Of a DNA stretch of 39,873 bases, positions 8,353 to 16,067 are shown piece by piece; positions within the stretch are counted from its first letter, which is position 1; each line of letters opens with the position of its first letter. The notes below the pieces were generated by a model, which saw only the letters and a program-made list of their open reading frames with translations, was not told where the DNA came from and did not search any database. Made by a program: the position numbers and the translations under genes. The DNA lies in NCBI GenBank assembly GCA_023409955.1, contig JAEYQQ010000100.1, positions 1 through 39,873 of the forward strand, given 5' to 3'. This DNA is from Bacillota bacterium. GTDB taxonomy: Bacteria > Bacillota > Clostridia > Christensenellales > Aristaeellaceae.

Positions 8353-9606
8353 ATGGGATTTTTCCGTGTGGAGGGTGGAAGGCCCTTGGCGGGTTCTGTC
8401 CGAGTGAACAGCGCCAAGAACGCCGTGCTGCCCATTTTGGCTGCCAGCATCATGACTCAGGAGGAAGTCACGCTGCTGGACTGCCCCATGATCAGCGATG
8501 CCCATCATATGGCTGATATATTGGAAATCTTGGGCTGCCGTATCCATCGGTCAGAAAGAACAATGGTTATACAATCCAGTGAACTACATAATTGGGAGAT
8601 GCCGGACAGTCTTTCCAAGCAAATCCGTTCCTCCATATTCCTGCTGGGACCGATTCTGGGGCGTTTTGGAAAAGCAACGGTAACCTATCCAGGCGGCTGT
8701 GAAATCGGTATGCGTCCAATTGACCTGCATCTGCAGGGGCTGCGCCACCTTGGCGTAACCATTCATGAAGAAGGCGGTCTCATCCATTGTGACGGCAGTG
8801 AAATGCATCCGGCTGATATTCACTTTGATTACCCAAGCGTAGGGGCCACAGAAAATGTGATGATGGCGGCCGTTCTGATCCCGGGAACAACCACCATTCA
8901 CAATGCCGCAAGAGAGCCGGAGATAGAAGACCTGCAACGCTTCATCAATGCCATGGGTGGATGCGTGCAGGGAGCCGGTACACACACCATTTGCGTAAAA
9001 GGTGTTAAGGAACTGCGTGGTGCGGTATACCGCCCCATCCCAGACCGCATTGTGGCCGGTACGCTGCTTGGCGCAGCAGCCATTACCGGTGGTGAGATCC
9101 ATTTGGATAACGCACCTGTTCGTGATATGGTGGCGGTACTGGCAAAGCTTCGTGAAATGGGCTGTGACATCCGGGAGCGGATTGGTTCCATTGATTTGAA
9201 AGCACCAAGACGCCTGCAAGCATTCCAGCAGCTTCAGACGCAGCCGCATCCCGGCTTTCCCACAGATATGCAGGTACAGATGCTGGCTTTGGCATCAGTA
9301 GCAAAAGGGACGTCCATTGTGGTGGAAAATGTCTTTGAAAACCGCTTCACCCACGCCGGGGACCTAAACCGAATGGGTGGCAATATTATGGTCAATGGCC
9401 GCATGGCCATTATTCAGGGTGTTGAAGCGCTATACGGAACCCGGGTGAATGCAAGGGATCTTCGCGGTGGTGCCGCACTGGTGCTAGCCGGGCTTGCTGC
9501 CCATGGCGTCACTGAGGTGGAAAATGTGCACCTCATAGACAGGGGTTATGAAAACCTGGAGGGAATGCTTTTAAGCCTGGGAGCAAACATACAGCGCATA
9601 GAATAA
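8353..9606 (+). CDS. murA: UDP-N-acetylglucosamine 1-carboxyvinyltransferase
   Basis: First committed enzyme of peptidoglycan precursor synthesis: transfers enolpyruvate from PEP to UDP-GlcNAc; target of fosfomycin in other bacteria. Visible: the N-terminal RPLAGSVRV and SAKNAVLP motifs (lysine and asparagine that bind UDP-GlcNAc), the catalytic loop with Cys at residue 116 in PGGCEIGMRPIDLH, the PTDMQ motif and FENRFTH. Having Cys, not Asp, predicts fosfomycin sensitivity at the target. I chose ATG 8353 because GGAGGTG lies six bases before it; the in-frame GTG at 8338 is itself part of that ribosome site. This gives 417 residues and places Cys116 close to E. coli Cys115. Confidence 0.95.
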   Translation: MGFFRVEGGRPLAGSVRVNSAKNAVLPILAASIMTQEEVTLLDCPMISDAHHMADILEILGCRIHRSERTMVIQSSELHNWEMPDSLSKQIRSSIFLLGPILGRFGKATVTYPGGCEIGMRPIDLHLQGLRHLGVTIHEEGGLIHCDGSEMHPADIHFDYPSVGATENVMMAAVLIPGTTTIHNAAREPEIEDLQRFINAMGGCVQGAGTHTICVKGVKELRGAVYRPIPDRIVAGTLLGAAAITGGEIHLDNAPVRDMVAVLAKLREMGCDIRERIGSIDLKAPRRLQAFQQLQTQPHPGFPTDMQVQMLALASVAKGTSIVVENVFENRFTHAGDLNRMGGNIMVNGRMAIIQGVEALYGTRVNARDLRGGAALVLAGLAAHGVTEVENVHLIDRGYENLEGMLLSLGANIQRIE

Positions 9607-9636
9607 AGAATTACCAATGCAGGGAGGTGCTTCCCT

Positions 9637-10455
9637 ATGGCTCAACATAACGGTCCAGACAGGCAATGGGAAAATCAAAAGCCCATGCCCGCTCGGGTAT
9701 CGCCTGGTATGCAGGCGTCAAGGCCCCGACCAAAGGGAAGGGGCCTTTGGGCTGTCTTCTGCTTTCTGTTTGCACTCATTGGTGTAGGTGTGATCTTGTA
9801 CAGCACGCTATTTCGACTCAAGCATGTGCAAGTGCTGGGGACAAGCCATCGCACGCCCCAGGAGGTGGCCACCATCGCAGGAATTGCTGAAGGAGACAAT
9901 ATCCTTCTGTTGGATAAAAGCAAAATCCGCGACAGCATCAACAAGGACCGCTATCTCGTATTTGTCCAGATGCAACGGAACTATCCGGACGGACTGGTGA
10001 TAGAGGTGCATGAGCGGGTGCCCAGAGTAAATATACAATCAATGGGTGTACAGTATACATTGGACGAAGAAGGCATGGTGCTGGAGCAAACGCAGGTTTT
10101 GCAACTGGATGAAGGGTTGGTGGCTGTTACCGGCCTTGACATTACTTCCAGTATATTGGGCCGCTTTATCACTTGCAGAAGCGAAACCCAGCTTCAGTCT
10201 TACAGGCAGGTGCTGAAGGAACTTTCCATGCAGGAAGCAATTTCCCAAATTTCGGAATTAAATCTTGCAGATGTGGACAATCTGTATTTGGTATCTGTAG
10301 ACGGATATACAATCCGTTTGGGAGATGCCGGAGATATGCAGGCCAAGATTGGCTCCATGCGGGCGGTAATTGAAAATCTCCGTCAGAATGGCTTTGTCAG
10401 GGGAAATATTGATTTTTCAGTCCCCATCAACCCAACCTATACACCAGCACAATGA
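9637..10455 (+). CDS. ftsQ: Cell division protein FtsQ/DivIB
   Basis: Bitopic septal scaffold protein of the FtsQ-FtsL-DivIC complex. The 272 residues comprise a proline- and basic-rich cytoplasmic tail (1-36), one membrane span (about 37-58) and an extracytoplasmic POTRA domain of FtsQ type starting at once after the membrane (LKHVQVLGTS, with the characteristic V-x-V-x-G), followed by the beta domain to about residue 265. The ATG is preceded by GGGAGGTGC. The gene follows murA after 30 bp and is separated from ftsA by 276 bp that contain a separate promoter. Confidence 0.9.
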   Translation: MAQHNGPDRQWENQKPMPARVSPGMQASRPRPKGRGLWAVFCFLFALIGVGVILYSTLFRLKHVQVLGTSHRTPQEVATIAGIAEGDNILLLDKSKIRDSINKDRYLVFVQMQRNYPDGLVIEVHERVPRVNIQSMGVQYTLDEEGMVLEQTQVLQLDEGLVAVTGLDITSSILGRFITCRSETQLQSYRQVLKELSMQEAISQISELNLADVDNLYLVSVDGYTIRLGDAGDMQAKIGSMRAVIENLRQNGFVRGNIDFSVPINPTYTPAQ

Positions 10456-10731
10456 GGTACGGAGGATAAAATGGAGAAATATGGGTGAAAAAGATGAAAA
10501 ATCAATGGATTTTCAACGGTTTTTACTTGCGGTTTCTTCCTAAAACAGGTACAATATATGCTGGTGAATTGGATGGACGGTGTGCCGTTCGTTACATTTG
10601 CTGTGAATCTTGTATGAAATGAAAAAATATGCACACCTGCATTTTTCTTCTTCTCAATAGGGATGCTTCTATGCTATAATGTTTTTTGACCTATGGCAGA
10701 AGTTCCCGATGAACGGGGGTATGAGGAACTT
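10456..10731 (+). other. ftsQ-ftsA intergenic region
   Basis: No convincing gene. After the ftsQ stop there is a good ribosome-site-like GGAGG (10461-10465) followed by ATG at 10471, but the frame closes after five codons. A 45-codon frame from GTG 10485 to 10622 (lysine start, four cysteines near the end) overlaps it but its only possible ribosome site is about 19 bases away. The right end carries the extended -10 promoter for ftsA. Confidence 0.5.
10651..10680 (+). promoter_or_regulatory. Extended -10 promoter for ftsA-ftsZ
   Basis: A perfect TATAAT at 10675-10680 is preceded by TGC (10672-10674), the extended -10 form. A partial -35, TTCTCA (10651-10656, four of six matches), lies 18 bp upstream. 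The predicted start near 10687 leaves a leader of about 45 nt before ATG 10732. Confidence 0.65.
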
Positions 10732-11925
10732 ATGAAGACCACTGTAGCGGCGATGGATTTTGGAACCAGCAAGATCGTCACGCTGGTGGCGGAGAACGGC
10801 GGAAATCAACGCTGCGATATTAGCGGAGCTGGTATTGCGGCCTATGATGGATATTCCGGCGACCAGTGGAATTCACCCCATCTGCTGAACGATGCCATCC
10901 GCAATTCCATTTCTGAAGCGGAAAACCAATCCCGTTTCAGAATCAAGGAAATCAATGTTGGTGTGCCTGGCGAGTTTTCCAGGGTCTATGCCATACCGGC
11001 CAAAGTGGAACTGCAGGGGGCTGACCCCCGGGTTACCATGAAGCACATTGAGGCGATTTTTGAATCTGCTCAAAAAGAACTGGCACCGCTTCGCGGTGTG
11101 GTCGTGCACAGAAGCCCGGCTTGGTTTATGGTTGACGATGGCAAAAAGACGCTGGAGCCAATGGATATGAAGGGCCGTGAGCTTCGTGCGCTGGTTTCCT
11201 TTGTGGTGGCCGATCAGTTTTTTCTGGATGAAATTTCAGGTCGGCTCAGGGAGATGAACATCGCCATCAGCGGTTTTTTCTCCACACCTACCGGTGAGGC
11301 GATGCTTTATTTGCCGGAGGAGGACCGTGACCGTACATCCATATTGATTGATATGGGCTATCTGAATACAGAAGTCATGGCGGTAGAGGGTGATGCCGTG
11401 ATCTTCCATCGGACGATTCCCATGGGCGGCGGCCATATTGCCATGGACGTAGCCGAAGGGCTACAGGTCCCCATGGAGTCGGCAGAACAGATCAAGCGTG
11501 CTTATGTGTATGGCATGTCTACCTCCATGCAGTCATATGATGTTTCTGCTGATAAAGAAGGCAAGCCGTCATCCTTTGCCCAAGCGGACGTCGCCAGGGT
11601 TTTGGAACCCCGGGTGGATGAGATTGCGGAAGCCATTAAGGGGTGCATTGACCAAAGCGGCGTGCGCCTTGGCAACTGGAGCACCATTTATTTGACTGGC
11701 GGCGGCTTGAGTTTAAACCGCGGAGGTCGCGATTATCTTGCCGGCAAATTGGACAGGCCTGTACGTGAAACGCCAAAACGCACCATGAAGCTCAACAGCC
11801 CGGCCTATGCCAGCGCCCTTGGGCTAATGGATTTGGTAATAGATACGGTGGAGCATCAGCATCTGCCAACGCCAGGCTTGGTGGGCGGCATCAAAGATTT
11901 TTTCAGAAGCCTGTTTGCAGGCTGA
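10732..11925 (+). CDS. ftsA: Cell division protein FtsA
   Basis: Actin-like ATPase that tethers FtsZ filaments to the membrane. The 397-residue protein opens with AAMDFGTSKIV (phosphate-1 motif), has the 1C-subdomain region (INVGVPGEFSR), the phosphate-2 motif ILIDMGYLNTE and the adenosine motif LTGGG, and ends in a short amphipathic helix GGIKDFFRSLF suited to membrane attachment. The frame is open from an ATG at 10693, but the TATAAT at 10675-10680 implies a transcript start near 10687, so that ATG would have no ribosome site; ATG 10732, behind GGGGGTATGAGGA, is preferred. It sits just upstream of ftsZ, from which it is separated by 66 bp. Confidence 0.9.
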   Translation: MKTTVAAMDFGTSKIVTLVAENGGNQRCDISGAGIAAYDGYSGDQWNSPHLLNDAIRNSISEAENQSRFRIKEINVGVPGEFSRVYAIPAKVELQGADPRVTMKHIEAIFESAQKELAPLRGVVVHRSPAWFMVDDGKKTLEPMDMKGRELRALVSFVVADQFFLDEISGRLREMNIAISGFFSTPTGEAMLYLPEEDRDRTSILIDMGYLNTEVMAVEGDAVIFHRTIPMGGGHIAMDVAEGLQVPMESAEQIKRAYVYGMSTSMQSYDVSADKEGKPSSFAQADVARVLEPRVDEIAEAIKGCIDQSGVRLGNWSTIYLTGGGLSLNRGGRDYLAGKLDRPVRETPKRTMKLNSPAYASALGLMDLVIDTVEHQHLPTPGLVGGIKDFFRSLFAG

Positions 11926-11991
11926 CCTTTTGCAGGTTGGAATTTTTATCATGAAGCATTCGGATTTTGATACAGAGTAGGGGGATGGAAC

Positions 11992-13413
11992 GTGCTGGAA
12001 TTTCAGATGGACGATCAGTTGAACTTTGCGTCCATAAAAGTGGTGGGTTGCGGCGGCGGCGGCAACAACGCCGTGAACCGCATGGTGGATGCCGGGCTGA
12101 AAGGCGTAGAGTTTATCTCTGTCAACACGGACCGTCAAGCCTTGGGCATGTCCCTCGCCACTACGAAGATTCATATTGGTGAAAAGCTCACCAAGGGTCT
12201 TGGCGCAGGCGCTATCCCTGACGTTGGCCGCAGAGCCGCTGAGGAAAGCCGTGAGGAAATTGCCCAATCGCTGAAAGGGGCCGATCTGGTATTTGTCACC
12301 GCTGGTATGGGCGGCGGTACAGGTACCGGCGCAGCTCCTATCGTTGCGGAAATCGCCAGGGATTTGGGCTGCCTGACCATTGCTGTTGTTACCAAGCCCT
12401 TTCAGTTTGAAGGCAAGCAGCGTATGAAGAATGCCGAGATGGGCATTGCAGATTTAAAGCAGCGAGTGGACACCCTGGTGGTGATCCCCAACGACAGGCT
12501 TTTGCAGGTGGTCAGCAAAGGCACCACCATGCTGGAAGCTTTCCGTATTGCCGATGACGTACTGCGCCAAGGCATTCAGGGCATATCCGACCTGATCGCT
12601 GTGCCTGCCCTCATTAACCTGGACTTTGCAGACGTAAAGACTGTGATGGAATCCGGCGGGATGGCCCATATGGGCATTGGTGTCGGCCGCGGCGAAAACC
12701 GTATGGTGGATGCAGCAAGGAACGCCATTCAAAGCCCGCTGCTGGAAACCAACATCGATGGCGCCCGGGCCGTATTGATCAACATTACAGGCGGCGAGGA
12801 TATTTCCATTGTTGATATTAACGAGGCTGCCAATCTGGTGATGCAGTCTGCAGACAGCGAGGCCAACATTATCTTTGGTGCCGGCATTGACGAGCGCATG
12901 GGCGATGAGGTTCGCATCACTGTTATCGCCACCGGCTTTGAAAAGACGCCCTTCCCACCCAAGGAGCCCGCCAAGAAGCCTTTTGAACGCATTCGCTCCC
13001 AGGGAACTTATGAGACACGGCCTACCTATAACCCGTATGCAGGCCGCGCTGCATCTACCCCTGTTGGAATGCCTGCCGGAGAGAATTCTGAGAATGAACC
13101 TGCCCCAAGAGCCGAGCAGCCTTTCGAGCCTGAGATTCCCGGCTTTGTAAATAGCGGCAGGCCAGCTCCGGCGAGTCAGCCGCAGCCTCAGGTACAACAG
13201 CCATATCAGCCCAACTATGGGCAGCCTTATGGCGGAGGTCAGCAGCCGGGCTTTGCGCCTTATCAGCCTCAGCAGCAGCAGCCTTACTATCCGCCGGCAC
13301 AGAATCCCTACGGCATGAATCCCTATCCGCCGCAGCAGCCACAGCAGCCCGCCGCTACGGAAAAGGATGAGTTGGGTGTGCCTGCCTTCTTGAGAAGGGC
13401 GCCCAAGAAATAA
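11992..13413 (+). CDS. ftsZ: Cell division protein FtsZ
   Basis: Tubulin-like GTPase forming the cytokinetic ring. The 473 residues include the GGGGNNAVNRM start of the GTP-binding core, the tubulin signature G107-GGTGTG-113, NTDRQ, and the T7-loop region NLDFADVK. The core ends near residue 330. It is followed by an unusually long (about 130 residues) linker rich in Gln, Pro and Tyr, and then the conserved C-terminal peptide ELGVPAFLRR that binds FtsA and other partners. GTG at 11992 follows TAGGGGGATGG; an ATG two codons on from FQ (12007) is less likely. A strong terminator follows directly, so it closes the cluster. No sporulation genes (spoIIGA, sigE, sigG) follow. Confidence 0.97.
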   Translation: MLEFQMDDQLNFASIKVVGCGGGGNNAVNRMVDAGLKGVEFISVNTDRQALGMSLATTKIHIGEKLTKGLGAGAIPDVGRRAAEESREEIAQSLKGADLVFVTAGMGGGTGTGAAPIVAEIARDLGCLTIAVVTKPFQFEGKQRMKNAEMGIADLKQRVDTLVVIPNDRLLQVVSKGTTMLEAFRIADDVLRQGIQGISDLIAVPALINLDFADVKTVMESGGMAHMGIGVGRGENRMVDAARNAIQSPLLETNIDGARAVLINITGGEDISIVDINEAANLVMQSADSEANIIFGAGIDERMGDEVRITVIATGFEKTPFPPKEPAKKPFERIRSQGTYETRPTYNPYAGRAASTPVGMPAGENSENEPAPRAEQPFEPEIPGFVNSGRPAPASQPQPQVQQPYQPNYGQPYGGGQQPGFAPYQPQQQQPYYPPAQNPYGMNPYPPQQPQQPAATEKDELGVPAFLRRAPKK

Positions 13414-13424
13414 GTTTATTATGA

Positions 13425-13460
13425 AACAGGCCGCTTTCCTATGGAAAGCGGCCTGTTTTT
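13425..13460 (+). terminator. Intrinsic terminator after ftsZ
   Basis: A 14-bp perfect stem, ACAGGCCGCTTTCC with GGAAAGCGGCCTGT, closes on a three-base loop and is followed by five or six T residues. It begins about 12 bp after the ftsZ stop. Confidence 0.93.
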
Positions 13461-13541
13461 GATTGAATTATCGGCTGCATCCCTTTGATGGGCATAAAGA
13501 TATACAAGTTTTTGTACATTGTATGGAATGGGGGTGGCGTT

Positions 13542-14570
13542 ATGGACCGCCGGGTTCGCAATGCGGTGTTCCAGAGCACAGGGGCTATCGTTGGTGCAGG
13601 ATTTGCTTCCGGCCGGGAGATCATGCGATTTTTCAGCCGTTACGGCTGTTTGTCCTGGTTGGGTATCGCTCTTGCGGCATCGGTCATGGGGCTGTTTTCC
13701 TTTTTCATGAAGAAAAAGGCCAGAGCGGCCGGCGTTATATCCCTCAGCCAGCTTTGCCGGGCGTACCTGGGTCCTGCCGGAGTTGTGGGTACGGTTGCCT
13801 TTACAATTCTACTGGGTGCGACAGGCGGCAGCATGACTGCAGCTGCTGGGGAATTGGGCGCATTGGCGCTGCCGGTGCAAAATGCTTATTGGATCATGCT
13901 GCTTGCTTCACTGGCATTGGGCATTCTGCTCTCCAACAAAAGTCTTTCTCCGCTTGCATTTGTGGGAAAGATTTTGGTACCTGCATTGATATTGATTTTC
14001 ATTCTATGTCTGATCCCGCCTCAGGGCAATGCTGCTGACAGTGAAAGCACGCAGCCGGTTTTTAGGAAAGTGGCAGAGGTGATACTCTTTGGCTTAAGCT
14101 ACGGCGCACTGAACATTACCTTATCTGCCGGTGTTCTATGCGAGATAGGGTGGGGGATGCCGGAAAAAAAGGCCATGCGGACATCATTGTATTTGTCTGC
14201 TTGCTTACTTTTCTTGCTATCGCTCGGCAATTTTGCACTTCTTCGCCAGCCGCAGCTTAAGGATGCAGCTCTGCCGATGGTTATGCTGCTAAACGCCTTT
14301 GGTAAAGGCGGATTTTGGCTGGCCATTATTGGCTTATACCTTGCAGTATTTACAACCCTAATGGCTGTGGCCAGGGGTCTGATCAATATTGTAGGGCCAT
14401 GCAAACCGTCTTGGATTGGCTTTGTGATAACAGGTGTTGTTTTTTTCATATTTGCAGTGGTGGGATTTGATCGATTGGTGGGCGTAATATACCCTGCTCT
14501 TGGCTTTATGTGTTTACTCTTGCTGCTTTGGATCATTACAGCAAGACAAAAGAAAGACTCAACAACCTAA
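13542..14570 (+). CDS. YkvI-like membrane transporter
   Basis: A 342-residue polytopic membrane protein with about ten spans. The N-terminal segment GAIVGAGFASGREI resembles the start of the B. subtilis YkvI group, distant members of the amino acid-polyamine-organocation superfamily whose substrate is not established. I chose ATG 13542 because GGGGGTGG lies just upstream and the protein then begins four to ten residues before the first conserved helix; the frame is open further upstream (to 13485) but those codons look non-coding. It stands alone between the ftsZ terminator and the paaK promoter. Function as a transporter is inferred from the fold family; the substrate is unknown. Confidence 0.7.
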   Translation: MDRRVRNAVFQSTGAIVGAGFASGREIMRFFSRYGCLSWLGIALAASVMGLFSFFMKKKARAAGVISLSQLCRAYLGPAGVVGTVAFTILLGATGGSMTAAAGELGALALPVQNAYWIMLLASLALGILLSNKSLSPLAFVGKILVPALILIFILCLIPPQGNAADSESTQPVFRKVAEVILFGLSYGALNITLSAGVLCEIGWGMPEKKAMRTSLYLSACLLFLLSLGNFALLRQPQLKDAALPMVMLLNAFGKGGFWLAIIGLYLAVFTTLMAVARGLINIVGPCKPSWIGFVITGVVFFIFAVVGFDRLVGVIYPALGFMCLLLLLWIITARQKKDSTT

Positions 14571-14761
14571 GCTCCAATCATTTGAATCAATTGGATTGAC
14601 TATAGATGTATACAAACGAGCGAAAATACATGACTAGTACTTTCTTTTTTGTTAATGCTTTGCTATACTAAAACGCAGTAGGAAAAGCGCATTGAGGCGC
14701 TTGTTTAGCATGGCAGGATGGGCAGCGTTTGCCCAGGCAGTACGGAAGGAGCGGCAATGGG
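14571..14761 (+). promoter_or_regulatory. Promoter and leader of the paaK-ior operon
   Basis: TATACT at 14664-14669 preceded by TGC (14661-14663) makes an extended -10; a weak -35 (TTTCTT) is 17 bp upstream. In the leader is a perfect hairpin, AAGCGC (14685-14690) with GCGCTT (14697-14702), loop ATTGAG. Farther upstream an inverted repeat TCCAAT / ATTGGA with 11-bp spacing (14574-14596) could be an operator. No coding sequence was seen here. Confidence 0.5.
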
Positions 14762-16051
14762 ATGTGGAACCCTGAAATTGAGGCGTGTAGCAAAGAGGCT
14801 ATGCGTGCTTTGCAGTTGGAGAGACTTAAATGGTCGATTAAGCATGCTTATGACAATGTACCCATGTACCATAATAAAATGAAAAGTGCAAGCCTTAAGC
14901 CGGAAGATATATGTTCGCTGGAAGATATCGCTTTGGTCCCGCTGACAGGCAAACTGGAACTCAGAGAGCAGTATCCCTTTAAACTGATGGCGGTGCCGAT
15001 GAGGGATGTTGTTCGCATTCATGCCTCCAGCGGCACGACCGGCAAGCCCATTACAGCAGGATACACCAAGGCGGACCTTGAGATGTGGGCAGAGAATATT
15101 GCGCGCATCGTTACCGCAGCCGGGGTTACCGCAGATGATGTTGCCCAGGTATCCTTTGGCTACACCTTGTTTACCGGTGCCTTTGGCCTGCACGGCGGCC
15201 TGGAGAAGGTAGGCGCGGCGATCATCCCCATTTCTGGCGGCAATACTGAGCGGCAGATTAATGTCATGCGGGACTTTGGGTCTACAGCGCTGATCTGTAC
15301 CCCCAGCTATGCCATGTATATGGCGGAGATGGCGGAGCAGATGGGGGTCATGGGGGATATACGCCTTCGGGTAGGGCTTTTCGGCGGGGAAGGCTCTACT
15401 GAGGAAATGCGCTCGGAGATCGAGCGGCGTTTTGGCATACTTGCTACGGAAAATTATGGCCTAACAGAGATCATTGGCCCTGGTGTGGCAGGGGAATGCG
15501 CTTGTAAAAGCGGTATGCATATCAATGAAGATCACTTTTATCCTGAAATTATTGACCCGGATACGGGCAAAGTGCTGCCGGAAGGGGCCGAGGGTGAGCT
15601 TGTTTTGAGCACCTTAACCAAGGAAGCACAGCCGACACTTCGCTATCGTACCAGGGATATTACAAGGCTTATCCATGATCGCTGCGACTGCGGGCGGACA
15701 CTGATCCGCATGGAGAAAATTAAAGGCCGCAGCGATGATATGCTAATCATCCGTGGTGTAAACGTATTCCCATCCCAGATTGAGAGCGTGTTGATGGTTC
15801 AGCCCGGCATCGGCCCCCATTATGAGATTCTGGTGGATCGCCGTAACTATATTGATCATATGGAAGTGAAAACAGAGCTCATTGATAGCAGCCTGCTGGA
15901 AAAGTGGAGCGAACTGGAAGCGTTGCAAAGGCGAATCCAAGGCGAGCTACGTACGGTGTTGGGCATTGATGTGCAGGTGACGTTTGTTTCACCAAACACC
16001 TTAAAGCGCTTTGAGGGCAAGGCGAAACGAGTGACAGATTTGCGTAAATAA
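14762..16051 (+). CDS. paaK: Phenylacetate-CoA ligase (aryl-acyl AMP-forming), first copy
   Basis: AMP-forming CoA ligase of the PaaK group, activating phenylacetate or related aryl acids to CoA thioesters in the cytoplasm. The 429-residue protein has the adenylate motif SSGTTGKP at 89-96, the ENYGLTEIIGPGV motif, RYRTRDI, and the C-terminal hinge RSDDMLIIRGVNVFPSQIE. Length matches the family. I chose ATG 14762 because GGAAGGAG lies about ten bases upstream and the start MWNPEIE is typical of the family; the TTG upstream at 14729 and an out-of-frame ATG at 14757 are less likely. It heads a cassette with iorA, iorB and a second ligase. Specific aryl substrate is not determinable from sequence. 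Confidence 0.9.
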   Translation: MWNPEIEACSKEAMRALQLERLKWSIKHAYDNVPMYHNKMKSASLKPEDICSLEDIALVPLTGKLELREQYPFKLMAVPMRDVVRIHASSGTTGKPITAGYTKADLEMWAENIARIVTAAGVTADDVAQVSFGYTLFTGAFGLHGGLEKVGAAIIPISGGNTERQINVMRDFGSTALICTPSYAMYMAEMAEQMGVMGDIRLRVGLFGGEGSTEEMRSEIERRFGILATENYGLTEIIGPGVAGECACKSGMHINEDHFYPEIIDPDTGKVLPEGAEGELVLSTLTKEAQPTLRYRTRDITRLIHDRCDCGRTLIRMEKIKGRSDDMLIIRGVNVFPSQIESVLMVQPGIGPHYEILVDRRNYIDHMEVKTELIDSSLLEKWSELEALQRRIQGELRTVLGIDVQVTFVSPNTLKRFEGKAKRVTDLRK

Positions 16052-16067
16052 ACTTTCAAGGATGTGC

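Noticed and set aside
8584..9249. 221-codon minus-strand frame
   Set aside because: Lies entirely opposite murA, rich in Cys/His/Trp as expected of a shadow frame.
10485..10622. 45-codon frame between ftsQ and ftsA
   Set aside because: The only GGAGG is about 19 bases from its GTG; kept only as a note in the intergenic entry.
12454..13197. 247-codon minus-strand frame opposite ftsZ
   Set aside because: No ribosome site, no known family; shadow of ftsZ.
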